Below, piece by piece: positions 45,867 through 56,831 of a stretch of 64,000 bases of DNA. Position 1 is the stretch's first letter. The number at the start of each line of letters is the position of its first letter. Made by a program: the position numbers and the translations under genes. Source of the DNA: Archegozetes longisetosus (Eukaryota > Arthropoda > Arachnida > Sarcoptiformes > Trhypochthoniidae); contig JAEMBT020000007.1 in the NCBI GenBank assembly GCA_018873245.2, positions 5,859,129 through 5,923,128 on the forward strand. Reading direction: 5' to 3'. Under the pieces are notes generated by a model that worked only from the letters and a program-made list of their open reading frames with translations, was not told where the DNA came from and did no database searches.

Positions 45867-47964
45867 ATGGTAAATCATAATATCAAATCTCTAGATATGC
45901 CATCGAGAACAGACTTGGAAGGAAAACGTCTAAAAGTTGCAACAAATTTGGTAAGAATGACAAAAAATTTGTTTCATATCAATTATGCCAATTCTCACCT
46001 AAACTCTTTCGCAAATCAATTATGGAATGAAAATTTTTATGTCAATGTTTCAAACAGTTGAAATTTTCGCTACGATTGAACTTTTTCCAAAAGAGTCTAA
46101 AACTTTAGATTGAAAACTTTGATACGAACTGATTTCAGGTTTGCTAAAAATCTTTTTACTGTCTTTAAGAGTCCTCCGTATGTATACATGAATTATGAGA
46201 AAAGTAATGATACGTGGTTTTTAAGTGGAGGAACTGAAGTAAGACTATTGAAATCACTGAGCGAACACTTCAATTTCACTTATGAAGTGATAAATTGTAA
46301 CAGTGATTGGGGAGTTCTCCAGTCTAATAATACATGGTCTGGACTTATTGGCAAAGTTGCTTCTAAGGTACATTTGCATAAATAAGTAGATTATTTATTA
46401 AACTTAAACATATCTTAATAATATGCTCCATCGCTGTCACCGAATCAATTGATTCTCTGATAGAAAATTCATTATAACTTAAACCACAGTTGAAAACAAA
46501 GACATCTGCCTTTAATAATCCTAAACTGATGTGTCAACAGCAAATTTTCAATGGTTTGCGAATTCATTTAGTAATTTGTAATATAACCATGATATTTAAA
46601 TATAAAAAAACAGCCCGATAATCATTCAATTTCTATGCTGTCCCTACTTTTTCATCTTTGGATATCAGGGGTTAAGATGTTTCTGCTTTCAACTGTACTC
46701 GTAAACTTTTGATACTTTTGAAAGGAAGCAGATTTGGCTTTTGCTGGACTAACTGTAACTAATGAAAGGTCGAAAGCTGTCTTCTTCACACACCCTCATA
46801 TCATAACTTCTGTGTCATTTATTACTCCTCCACCAAAATTCGAGCCAATATTAACTTTAGTTATCAAACCCTTTGATCCGTTAGTTTGGATCTGTGTTAT
46901 CATATCTTTTGTTCTAATGGTATTAACTGAATGGCTCATATCTCAGAATTGGATTCTATTGAAAAAGATTGACCTAAATTGGGCTATAATTTCAGCGCTT
47001 ATGAGACAACAATTATCCTGTCGTTTACCATCTGTTGGCCCGCTCAGAATAATGTTTTGCTGTTGGCTATTGGCGTGTCTTGTATTGACAGCCAGTTATA
47101 GTGGATGTCTTTATTCATTAATGGCAGTTCCATCGCGGGTCAAAACTATCGATACAATCAATGAATTGGCATTTGCACAAAGTATGGGTTGGATACAAGT
47201 GACTGCCATCGGAGGTTCTACTTATTACGAATCATTAAAGGTTTTCTGTCTTTTACGTATATTAGAGCAAAAGTTTGATTGGCCTCAAATTGGCCTAAAT
47301 TTTGCTAGAATAATCTAAAATTTGACTTGTAATTCTTAAGAACGCCAAATTTGGAGTGTATCATGAATTAGGAAAATTTTTGAAACCAGTTCACAATAAA
47401 ATGGAAGGGCTCGATATTGTGAGAAATTCCGCTAAACCTCATGCTTACATATCAACCAGAGATCATCTCATGTACGGAATGTTGATGTTTGGCTCAAAGT
47501 CATTTCATTTGCCTCCACCGACCGAAGAATCGACTGTTTTTCTTGATGTTATGGCAATCGCTATGCAAAAAGATTCTGAATATAAAAACAAATTCAACCA
47601 ATTGTATGTCAATTAAAATGAAAATTTGATATTTTTTTAAGAAAGCTTTCATTAGTTCTAACTTTTACTCAGCATTTCTAACATCAAAAAAGGAGGTTTT
47701 CTCGATTATTGGCGACTTTTAGAAAATAGAAAACTTATGACGAGTGGAAACAGTTATGATTCAAGTGAAGATAAAAGTCATGATTACACGAACCTATATT
47801 TGGATCAATTACAGAGTGCTTTCTATTTGTTTATTGTTGGCAAAATTACTTCTCTTTCGATTCTCTTGGTTGAGATTATCAGTAAAAATAACTTCTTTTT
47901 AAAGTATTGTCTAATCTTTTGTCAATGCTTTCGATTATCTTCAAGCCCAAGACCTTGTCAATAA
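45867..47964 (+). CDS. Ionotropic receptor (divergent iGluR-type chemoreceptor)
   Basis: Five exons, 45867-45950, 46170-46367, 46725-47240, 47341-47603 and 47673-47964, encode at least 450 residues. The order is that of arthropod IRs. A first ligand-binding half-lobe (GKRLKVA, SPPYVYM, GTEVRLLKSLSEHFNFTYE) leads to EADLAFAGLTVTNERS. TM1 follows after FDPLVW, then the pore region, then TM3 (FCCWLLACLVLTASYSG) in place of the iGluR SYTANL block. The second lobe (KTIDTINELAF to exon 5) precedes TM4 (AFYLFIVGKITSLSILLVEII). There is no amino-terminal domain, as in most divergent IRs. Donor GTATGT inside exon 4 skips a near stop and adds TM4. A signal peptide is not seen, so a first exon may be missing. 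It is likely a chemosensory channel subunit; the ligand is unknown. A pseudogene relative is at 21672-22381. Confidence 0.88.
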
Positions 47965-49055
47965 AAATTTATTTGTTTATCAGAGTATTGAATCAATTTA
48001 TAGTTACGAAAGTCGAAACTTTAACGTTATAATTGACTCCAAACAAGAATCAATTTTGATGGCCAGAAGACATTCGATCCGTTTTGTTTTGTACTTAATT
48101 ATCAGTTTAATTATTGTTTACAAATGAAAGATCAATTAGTCAAACGTGATTCCGGTATTGCTTGTTTTGACTACTTCTGTAAGTTTTCTTATTTAGTACT
48201 CTGTGAAAACAAACAAATTGATTGTATTTAATCGGTATTTAGTCTTGCAACAAGTTTCTCAGTTTCAATAAGGCTTGAGCTTTATGCTCGGGCTTCGGCT
48301 TAGCTCCAGATTCAGATCTAAGCAAATTCATTTTAAAGTTAAGAATTCTTAGTTTTCATAATCAAAAGCATAGAATACTATTAAAGCTTCAGAATAAAGA
48401 ACTTTGAATACTTACAGTTGATTCATAACTTAATTTCATAACTATTCAGTTCATAGACACACTTTGCTACAAAACTTAAAACTGAGATTTGCAGACATTC
48501 TTATGCATTAATAAAAGCGAAATGAGTCATTTTGGGCTAAAAATATCTTTTATAATTTGATGACGAGATAGTTGAGTATTCATGTCATAAACTTTAGTCT
48601 GTAGCGAATTTGGGTAAATGTTTGTTCTATACTTGCCTTGATCTGTTCTAAGTGATAGGTATGTGACAGTTATACGGAGCACTCAAACTTGCCTCCAATG
48701 GCTAGCACGTTACGCGTATCATTTCCTTGGTCTGATACAACTATCTTGATAAATACGATGGCTCTGAACTTAATACCACAGCTCAGGTTAAGAGGATAGC
48801 ACGTGTAGCACACTAGATAAGAACACAAGTTTGAGCGCTCCATATAACTATTGTATACCTAATCCTTGTTGCAATTGAAAGCAATTATAGAACTGACATT
48901 TACCACTGACTTGGGTTGATCTGATGATTAAACTAAAAGTCCCTGAAATACTAAACCTTTCACAACAAACGCTTGGATTGTAAATAATTTCAATAGTTAT
49001 TAGTATTGAGTAACAATAATATAAAACGTAATATCTAAATATAAATCAACTGATA
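47965..49055. other. Gene-free stretch
   Basis: 1.1 kb of AT-rich DNA without coding signal. It should include the promoter of the kinase gene that follows. Confidence 0.4.
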
Positions 49056-50129
49056 ATGAGTTCAATAGTGTTGGGATCAGTTGTAAAGGTAGGTAATAGA
49101 GACGACTACGAGATAATCCGAAGAATAGGTAAAGGAAGATATGGAGAAGTGTTTGAAGCCGTCAACGTTACTAACAATAAGAAGTGTGCTCTCAAAGTCT
49201 TAAAACCTATCAAAGAAGACAAAGTCTTTAGAGAAATCAATATCTTGAATACAGTCAGAAATGGACCTAACATTATAAAACTCAGAGATGTGATCATCAA
49301 CGATGGAATTCCTTCGCTTGTCTTCAAATATATTTCTGAGCTCACTCTTAAGGACTGTCTAATGGATTTTAGTGAGCAAGAAATGAAAATTTATTTGTTT
49401 AAACTGCTCAGAGCTATTGATTACGCGCACAGTCAGGTTATTGTTTGTCTAATTATTTGTCTGTTTTTGTCACCTTCTATCCATCTTAGTTAACATTTGA
49501 AATGTCTCTTAAGGGTGTCATTCATCGCGACATAAAACCATCGAATGTGATGATTGAAAGGAATCGTAAAATTTTAAAACTTGTCGACTGGGGTTTAGCT
49601 GAGTTTTGTGCAAATCAAAAGTCTTTCTCTGTATTTGTCGCCTCCAGGTATTGAACCATTGGTTTCTCAATTTTTTCATTGAATTGATTTTTCTCCAAAC
49701 TCTTAAAGACATTATAAATCTCCGGAACTATTGTTGAACAATTCGAGATATGATTATTCCTTGGATATGTGGTCGTTTGGGTGTATTGTGGCTGGAGCTA
49801 TCTTTCGAAAAGAACCATTCTTCGTAGGTTTAGATAATATCGACCAATTGAGAGCTATTACTAGCGTTCTGGGCACTAAAGCACTTATTGATTATATCGA
49901 AAAATACCACTTAAATAATTTGCCGGCCATTGACTTCTTATTGAATTGCAATTTGGATAAAAGTCAGTGGAAAGACTTTGTGGTCAAAAAGTTTGAACAT
50001 TTCGCAAGTGAAACTGCAATCGATTTGGTGGACAAACTATTACTATTCGATCATAGATTTCGATTGACCGCTAATGAAGCACTTCGTCATCCCTTCTTTG
50101 AAAGTATTAGAAGTAAAAAGATCATTTAA
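49056..50129 (+). CDS. Divergent casein kinase II alpha-like protein kinase
   Basis: Three exons, 49056-49436, 49514-49647 and 49709-50129, encode 311 residues. It has the full kinase core: glycine loop GKGRYGEVFE, catalytic Lys in CALKVLK, the REINIL alpha-C Glu, HRDIKPSN, DWGLAEF, VASRHYKSPELL, DYSLDMWSFGC and a C-terminal LDKLLLFDHRFRLTANEALRHPFF. DWG instead of DFG, DYSLDMWS and IFRKEPFF are hallmarks of CK2 alpha. The protein is shorter at both ends than standard CK2 alpha. The basic cluster that precedes REI in CK2 alpha (a substrate- and heparin-binding patch) is replaced by acidic/neutral KEDKVF, and the loop around PSLIFEY is shortened. This looks like a fast-evolving paralog with probable changed substrate choice, not the housekeeping CK2 subunit. 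Confidence 0.9.
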
Positions 50130-50833
50130 ATAGTATTTACTTAATGTTGATTGGTTTAGTTTTTGTTGGTCTAGTCAGCAATCAACATTATATCGCAATA
50201 TTTTCTCAAATCTTCTCTTTAATTCAATTTTTTTCAATTACTATATTTTGATCGTTTAATTATCGATTAATGATTTCAACAATCAATTCCTAAATCATTA
50301 TCTTTTGTAAACTATGTTGTTTTCTAAAGATTCTCTCTATCTGGTAATTGAATTTTCTATTATTTCCAAAAATGTTCAAAACTTATTAATCAAAATGTAT
50401 TGTATTTTCGATTCCAGATATTTCATTAAAACTATTTTTGTATTAAATCTCAAACTACTTTGAGTCTAAAAATTGTTATTCAATGTTGAATGAGTGTAAA
50501 TTCAGTATTATAAAAATTTAGTTAATATTTCTTTATAACGAGTGATGTATTTCAGTCTCCGGATCATATCTTATCTGAGTGTCGAAGTGAAAATAATGGA
50601 ATAATTTATAATTTCAAATGCGTTATCGACGACTTCATTTCAATCGTGAGTTATTGAATGCTTTATGCTGACAATTTATTTTGCATAAAAAACTACAGAT
50701 AACTCGATAATGCATAACAGGATCTATTCATCACCTGTAGATAATGAAAAAAGTCACAAGAATGTATCTACATAAAGCTTTTTCGAGTAAAATATACTCT
50801 TATTCTAACTCTAGAATATTGAACAAGTCACAA
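50130..50833. other. Intergenic stretch between the kinase and the RlpA-like gene
   Basis: AT-rich and non-coding as far as I can see. It presumably contains the RlpA-like gene's promoter. Confidence 0.4.
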
Positions 50834-51215
50834 ATGTATAAAGTATTTGGCTTTTTTGTGCTCTTCATTTTGTTCACCGTAGCTGTCGGTAAGGAATTGA
50901 AAGACTAGACAGCGATTGTAGTATTAAAGATATTTTTGATTACCAGGTGAGACAGGAAAGTGTTCGTGGTATGGCGGAGGCGGCACAACAGCTAGTGGCG
51001 AAAAATTCAACGAGAACGCCATGACTGCAGCACATAAAACGCTTCCATTCAATACAAAAGTAAGAGTTACTGCAAATGGAAGAAGTGTTGAGGTTCGTAT
51101 CAACGACAGAGGCCCGTTTGCACCTGGACGCATCCTCGACTTGAGCAAAGGCGCGGCTACTCAACTCGGCATTCTGAGTGCTGGTGTTGTCTCATGCACT
51201 GTCACTGTAGTTTGA
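50834..51215 (+). CDS. Secreted RlpA-like double-psi beta-barrel protein, probable bacterial origin
   Basis: Two exons, 50834-50888 and 50947-51215, separated by a 58-base GT-AG intron, encode 107 residues. Exon 1 is a signal peptide (MYKVFGFFVLFILFTVAVG). Exon 2 is one compact double-psi beta-barrel of the RlpA/expansin/barwin superfamily. It contains CSWYGGGGTTASGE, then AAHKTLPFNTKVRV, the signature INDRGPF with its conserved Asp, and GRILDLSKGAATQLG. Bacterial RlpA binds or cleaves denuded peptidoglycan; small secreted RlpA-like proteins also exist in fungi. The C-x2-Y-type start, single domain and lack of the expansin C-terminal module favour RlpA over plant-type expansin. Exon 2 is visibly richer in G+C than its neighbours. 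The intron and eukaryotic signal peptide argue against contamination. The gene lies ~100 bases from a Tc1 element. Confidence 0.88.
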
Positions 51216-51317
51216 TTTGAATTTCATGTTTTATTAGCGATTAATAAATAAAAATTTTATGTTAATTAGAACTGATTGTTCATTGAACTTTATTATAGTA
51301 TAAATCAAAATTATGTA

Positions 51318-52744
51318 CAGACAAACCAAGAAAGGAACGCATATGAATTTATGAGTAATTCTGATAAGACTTGTTAGAAAAATCTGAAAATCTTATTTAA
51401 AAAATCTCACAATACTTATCGATGACAAAATAGTCATTGTATTGATGTGAGCAAATAATTTATCAAAAGCATGCATTAATCATAAAATGTTTTGCATACA
51501 AGACCACATTTTTTATTTTATTGTGAGAATCAAAGCTAAAATTTAAATTATGGAGCCCTTGGAAAATATTCAGTGGCGTAGAGGACATGCTATCGACATG
51601 AAAGAGCGTAATATGATAATCTATTTAATAGGGTCTGGAATGAATCCGGAACAGATCGCTTTAGTGCTTACAAGAAATGTGCGAACAATCAAAAATTGGA
51701 TTCAAAGATGGCAACAAACCGGTGAGCTTAATACCATTAGACCTAGAGGAAGGCCGCGCGCAACTTCTATTAATGACGATATAAATATCGCATTGTACGC
51801 TATACAAAACCCATTTTAAACACACGCAGAAATAAGAAATCGTTGTCAACTCGATGTTAGTCTAATGACAATAAGCAACCGTTTGCGCGAAAGCTCTATT
51901 TTGTCGCGTCGCTCAAACGAAAGAGTACTTAAGTGCTGAACATAAGGTCCGAAGACTTAATTTTGCACAAAATAATCTCGATTTCGAATTTTGGGATAGA
52001 ACTGTAATAGTCGATGAATTGACTTTTATAAGCGGACATGCGGTCAGTACTTTGGTTCACAGACCCATTGGTATGGCATATAATGAAAGATATATTGTAA
52101 ACAAGGCTCATTCTGGGCGCAGATCTGTTCCCGTCTTCGGACTTATGCATAGGGGAGCTATTGGGCCATTGGTTCGAATTGAAGGAAGATTTGATGCCCA
52201 GAAATATGTTGGTATATTGAATGATACCCTATGTTGAAGAGAATTTTCCTGATGGGCACTATTATTACTATCAGGATAATTCTCCGATACATAAGGCATT
52301 GATTGTGAGGCAGTAGTTCGAGCAACATTCCTCAGCATCAGCTCTTCCAAACACTGCCCAAGTCTACCAATATATCACCGATCGAGAACTTGTGGGCCAG
52401 AACTAAAGTTAGAGTTGCAGACAATGGAATTTATCCTAACGAAGAGGAGCTATGGTTAGCGATTAATGATTCCTGGTTTGAGACGAGAGAAAACCTCGAA
52501 TGTGCTCAAAATCTGATCGATTCTATACCTAATAGATTACAAGCAATAATTAACGCTAATGGGGGTCACACAAAATACTAATTTTTGTGAGATGAAGACA
52601 ATATTTATGTATCAAATGTAAATTTTAACTCAAATAAAATCAAGTTTTAGTCAAAGTTTAATAAAACAGAAGTTGAGAGCAAGTAAAAATTTGCTTCTTA
52701 TCTAATGATTATTAGGTTCATACGTCCCTTTCATGTCAAGTCTG
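51318..52744 (+). mobile_element. Tc1-like transposon, near full length (1427 bp)
   Basis: The ends are inverted repeats of ~33 bases: CAGACAAACCAAGAAAGGAACG on the left (51318 on) and its relative in reverse complement, CAGACTTGACATGAAAGGGACG, on the right. Both are flanked by TA. The element carries the decayed transposase described in the next entry. Confidence 0.9.
51550..52581 (+). pseudogene. Tc1-family DDE transposase, disrupted
   Basis: An ATG-started helix-turn-helix region (MNPEQIALVL, then VRTIKNWIQRWQQTGEL and RPRGRPRAT) reads to a stop at 51817-51819. The DDE domain continues in other frames: VIVDELTF holds the first catalytic Asp, YQDNSPIH the second and IENLWAR the Glu. At least one stop and two frameshifts (around 51920 and 52230) separate these blocks. 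The enzyme can no longer be made. Confidence 0.9.
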
Positions 52745-53184
52745 TACACGTTTGGGGCATCAAATGTCTGATACGGGTTCATTGATTAGCCAGTCAGTTC
52801 AATTTTAGATAAGCTTAGACATAGATCAGTATTTAGTTTAACTTTGGTTTTAAAAAGGCGATCAAATTATTAATAATGATTTTATTTTTCAAGCATCATT
52901 TAGGATGATTTAGTTTACTTTTGAAAGAAATAGCTCTTAAAGCGCGTTTCGAATTGTGTGTTTGAAGCTTTGATTGTATACTCCCAGTGGCAAATAATTC
53001 TGAATTTTCTTGTATTCAAGTGCGAGATTTCAGAAAAACAAAACATGAGATAAGTCTACAACAAGATTCTTTAGTTTACCTGTTTCACATTCAAATAATT
53101 GACAAAATGTCAAAACTTTTAGTTTTAAAGAACTTATAACTTGAACTATAGTTGAACTTTAAGCTTAAAACTAAATTTGTTGGT
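52745..53184. other. Gene-free stretch
   Basis: AT-rich spacer between two mobile elements; nothing recognised. Confidence 0.4.
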
Positions 53185-53785
53185 TATACCCCGATTGATG
53201 TATATCCACTTTGTAGACATTTCGACAGACATTTCATTTGATATACAAATTTTCGCTAATGAAGATTCTGATTATTGAGAAGATACTGATGTTAGGCTGA
53301 AGACTCTGGTCCAGTCTTGGAATTTTGTTTTTGGATACCGTATGCAACCTTTCATATAGCTTATATGAACAGCGAAAAAATATGTTCAAAAATACAAACT
53401 TAATTCTGATTTATTAATAACGCAATATTTTTGTGGTATCAGACAAAATATCTCACTACAAAATATCTCATGACAAAACATCATACGAGAATATTTCGTA
53501 TAATAGTCTTTGTATGCGATATTTTGTCTGATACCACAAAAATATTGCGTTATTAATAAATCAGAATTAAATTTCATTTTTGAACATATTTTTTCGCTGT
53601 TCATATAAGTTATATGAAAGGTTGCATGCGGTATCTAAAAACAAAATTCCAAGACTGGACCAGAGTATTCAGCCTAACATCAGTTATCTCCTCAATGATC
53701 AGGATCTTTATTAGCGAAAATTTGTCTATCAGATGAAACGTCTATTAATTGAAATGTCTGCAAAGTGGATGTCTATAATCTGGGA
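53185..53785. repeat. ~600-bp palindromic foldback element
   Basis: The arms ~53185-53480 and ~53495-53785 are reverse complements with few mismatches. Paired landmarks are CTGATGTTAGGCTGAA with its complement near 53680, TGGTCCAGTCTTGGAATTTTG with CAAAATTCCAAGACTGGACC, and ATTTTTGTGGTATCAGACAAA with TTTGTCTGATACCACAAAAAT. The centre near 53485 has short repeats of AAAATATCTCA. No transposase frame; a non-autonomous foldback or MITE-type element. Confidence 0.85.
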
Positions 53786-55612
53786 CACATGCAGTAACTC
53801 GGTCACATGGCAAACAATTCTATCCAATATTATATTGAGTAAAGCGTTCAATGTATACACTCTTTTAAGGGTTCTCATTTCAATCATTTATTTGAATAAA
53901 ACAAATTATTATAATTTCTAAGTCAATATTAGGTATCATTTTGAACTAAATACAAACTAATCGTCCAAAACAGTTGAATAACGAAAAGAAGAGATACTGA
54001 CCAGCAAAAGTACGATGAAAGTAGTGGAAAAGCAAAGGTCAAATCAATTGCAAGTTATTTGTAACAGTTTATTCGAGTAAACATTTGCATTTGTTTGCTG
54101 TTCATTTATTAAATTTAAACAATCAATTGCTTTTTAGTTGGATTAAAAATCGGTATAGTTTTATTGAAAGTATTTCTCACAAATGTCTTTAATTAGTCTT
54201 CAAATGGAAAATAAATTGGAATTCAATAACATGACGTAAATGTGAACATTACACCAACAAATTGGAGAAGTACCAAAACAAAAGACAACTCAAGAATAAC
54301 TTAGTTGTCACGTCTTTGAGAAACAAACTGAAAGCCGTTATCAGTCAAGACAAATAAAAAAAATATTTCAAACAATACTAAAAGTGACAAAACAAATGCT
54401 AACCAAATCAAAACGAGAAGTTCTCAAATCATACGAATGATAGCACTTGAGAACTTGTGCTACAAGTTACTATCGTTAGCATAACTCAAAAATCTTCAAC
54501 AATCACTAGAAGTGAACGAGTGGTTCACAATCAAAGACTGATTCGTTTGCTGTCAATCTTGTGCCTCGACTTATGGTCGACATTTGAAAGCACGTGAAGA
54601 GTATCGTGAGGACTTTGATAGTCTAACTTGTTTGAAACATTCAATTATGAATTTTTGTTTAGCTGATGTCCGAACGACTATTCAAAAGATCCCTTTCTGT
54701 ATGTCTTCCGATATGATTCAGTTGAAACTGTCTATTTGCTGAATGATTACTGATTTCTAGCAAAACAAGAGATCGGTTCTAGCGCTCTCTTCAACATCCG
54801 AACAATGAGCATACGAACAACGGCGAAAACTTCCAACATAAATGTCACAACTATTTCAATATCTGTGTCTTGTTTGGCATTTGATGGTAATTACCTTCGA
54901 ATTAGTGCCAATTAGATGTTGTATACTATAAACAAACAACTGGATTATCTTTACGTAAAGCATATGATGTGACACACATTGATATGCATTAAATGTCAAC
55001 TCATTTGTTTATCACTTTACATTTGTAATCGTTTTAGCTGTCATTCAATATTGAGCTTTACTTTTCGATCGATAAAACTGCAAACTGTACATATATATAT
55101 ATATGTATAACGAATCTCCCAAATATTTGTATAAACAATTTTCAAATTTATTTCTGATCTAACATCACGCTATTTGACTATTTTCTAAACATTTACGAAC
55201 AATTTTTTGAACTAATTCTGAAAAATCAAAATAACCTAAATTTGAAATGAACTACTTCTTATATTTACTGTCAGCTTATAAATGATCATTGGATTAAAAA
55301 CTTTGATTCAATTTAGTTGGCTCACAACTTCTTAATGTGATTCACTTTAAGTGTAGTAAAAGCAGTTTTCAAAAGTTTACAATTTTTAAGGGGAAAGATG
55401 TGAAATACGTACTAAGTGTTGAACCAAAAATAAATAACTTGTTTATATGTAGCTTAACACGTGCGCAATTGCTATCGAGTGTTAAAGTGTGCCAATCAGG
55501 ACTTATCGAAAGCTATCTCCTTGTTGACCACCAAAGAATGTTATGAAAGATTTGAAGAGAAATAAAACGCTTTCATAGAGTATGATATTATCATTTATGA
55601 GTCTTCATATTT
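53786..55612. other. Gene-free stretch with a short TA tract
   Basis: 1.8 kb without supportable coding sequence. An open frame at 55337-55546 has no domain or ATG-supported start. A (TA)n tract lies at ~55090-55105. The end of the stretch should contain the promoter of the acetyltransferase gene. Confidence 0.4.
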
Positions 55613-56506
55613 ATGATGGACTCAAGTACAGCTGAAACTACTTTTCTTTATTCACCACAACTCCTCAAAAGTATAGATTATAGCAATGCAGGTAATCATC
55701 AGCTAATATATTATTTCAATTGAAAACTTGTTTTCAGTTTAATTACACGTAATCCAATTTTGTGTCCGAACAGCTGCTTCACCCTCAAGACTCGAATTCA
55801 ATTTAGCACTAAGACCTTTGCGTTTGGATGACTTCAATCGTGGTTTTCTTGATCTTTTACAACAGTTGACAAGAGTTGGTCACGTAGATGAGGATACATT
55901 CAAAGGTATGATGAGTTTGGAAGTTACTTTATCTTATAATCATATCTCAAGTTATGTGAACTTTAGCAGGAAAACATTGCTCAATATCTAAGTTTTGAAA
56001 CAATAGGCTCGTTCACAAAATTGACATCACCTCTAATTTGATTTTTACATAATTCAATTATTCTCTATAATTTGTTCAAAGAGCGTTTCAATCAAATGCA
56101 AAGAAGTGGTGATTATTACGTGACAGTTGTAGAAGACGTGACCAGTTCCCGAATCGTTGCCTCCGCCACACTCTTTACTGAATACAAGTTCATACACGAA
56201 GCAGCGATTGTGAGTCCAACTACTTCTGATGATTTACTTTTATATTTGAACTCGATTTATGCAAAACTTGATTATTTAATCCATTGATAGAGAGGTCGCA
56301 TTGAAGATGTTGTGGTCGATAATGAATATCGTGGTCAGCGTTTGGGTCATTTACTCATTGAAACTTTGAAACTGTTGGCTCAAAAATTGAATTGTTATAA
56401 ATTGACACTCGACTGTAGTGACGATATGGTGAAGTGGTACACAAAATTGGGATTCAAGGCAGAAACCGGTCGCGACAACATGCTCACGTTGAGAATCAAA
56501 GATTAA
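55613..56506 (+). CDS. GNPNAT1: Glucosamine 6-phosphate N-acetyltransferase
   Basis: Four exons, 55613-55691, 55774-55905, 56082-56209 and 56291-56506, encode 184 residues, the family length. The enzyme transfers acetyl from acetyl-CoA to glucosamine 6-phosphate, a step to UDP-GlcNAc and so to chitin and N-glycans. Recognisable blocks are [40 protein letters not shown], then [19 protein letters not shown] (the GNAT acetyl-CoA loop) and [10 protein letters not shown] near the C-terminus. The start has two adjacent ATGs (55613, 55616). An upstream ATG in another frame ends quickly and may be a short upstream ORF. It is convergent with the CIA30 gene. Confidence 0.95.
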
Positions 56507-56831
56507 CATTTAACAATATTTAGAATTCCAGTTCTAATCAAGTATACGATAGCTAGACTTTTTCTTGCATTTTCTTGATAAATAATCTCTATTTTCTGGA
56601 GCATTTGATATAAATTGAACAGACTTTTAAAATAATAGCCAATTCTTATTGAAATATTACCCAAAGCAAAACTTTAGGCAGTATTTAATCTGAAAAATTT
56701 TCGGAGCTTTTACTTAAACGTTTTACTGGTTTTGCTTAAGGTTCTGTTGAGAAATTGATTACTAAATTTGTAACTTTAGTAAATTTATTTTTATATTGAC
56801 TAATGACTGTACAATAATTGAATTTTGAAAA

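Noticed and set aside
50924..51164. Two minus-strand frames opposite the RlpA-like exon
   Set aside because: Shadows of a G+C-richer exon; the plus-strand frame has the signal peptide, splice sites and domain.
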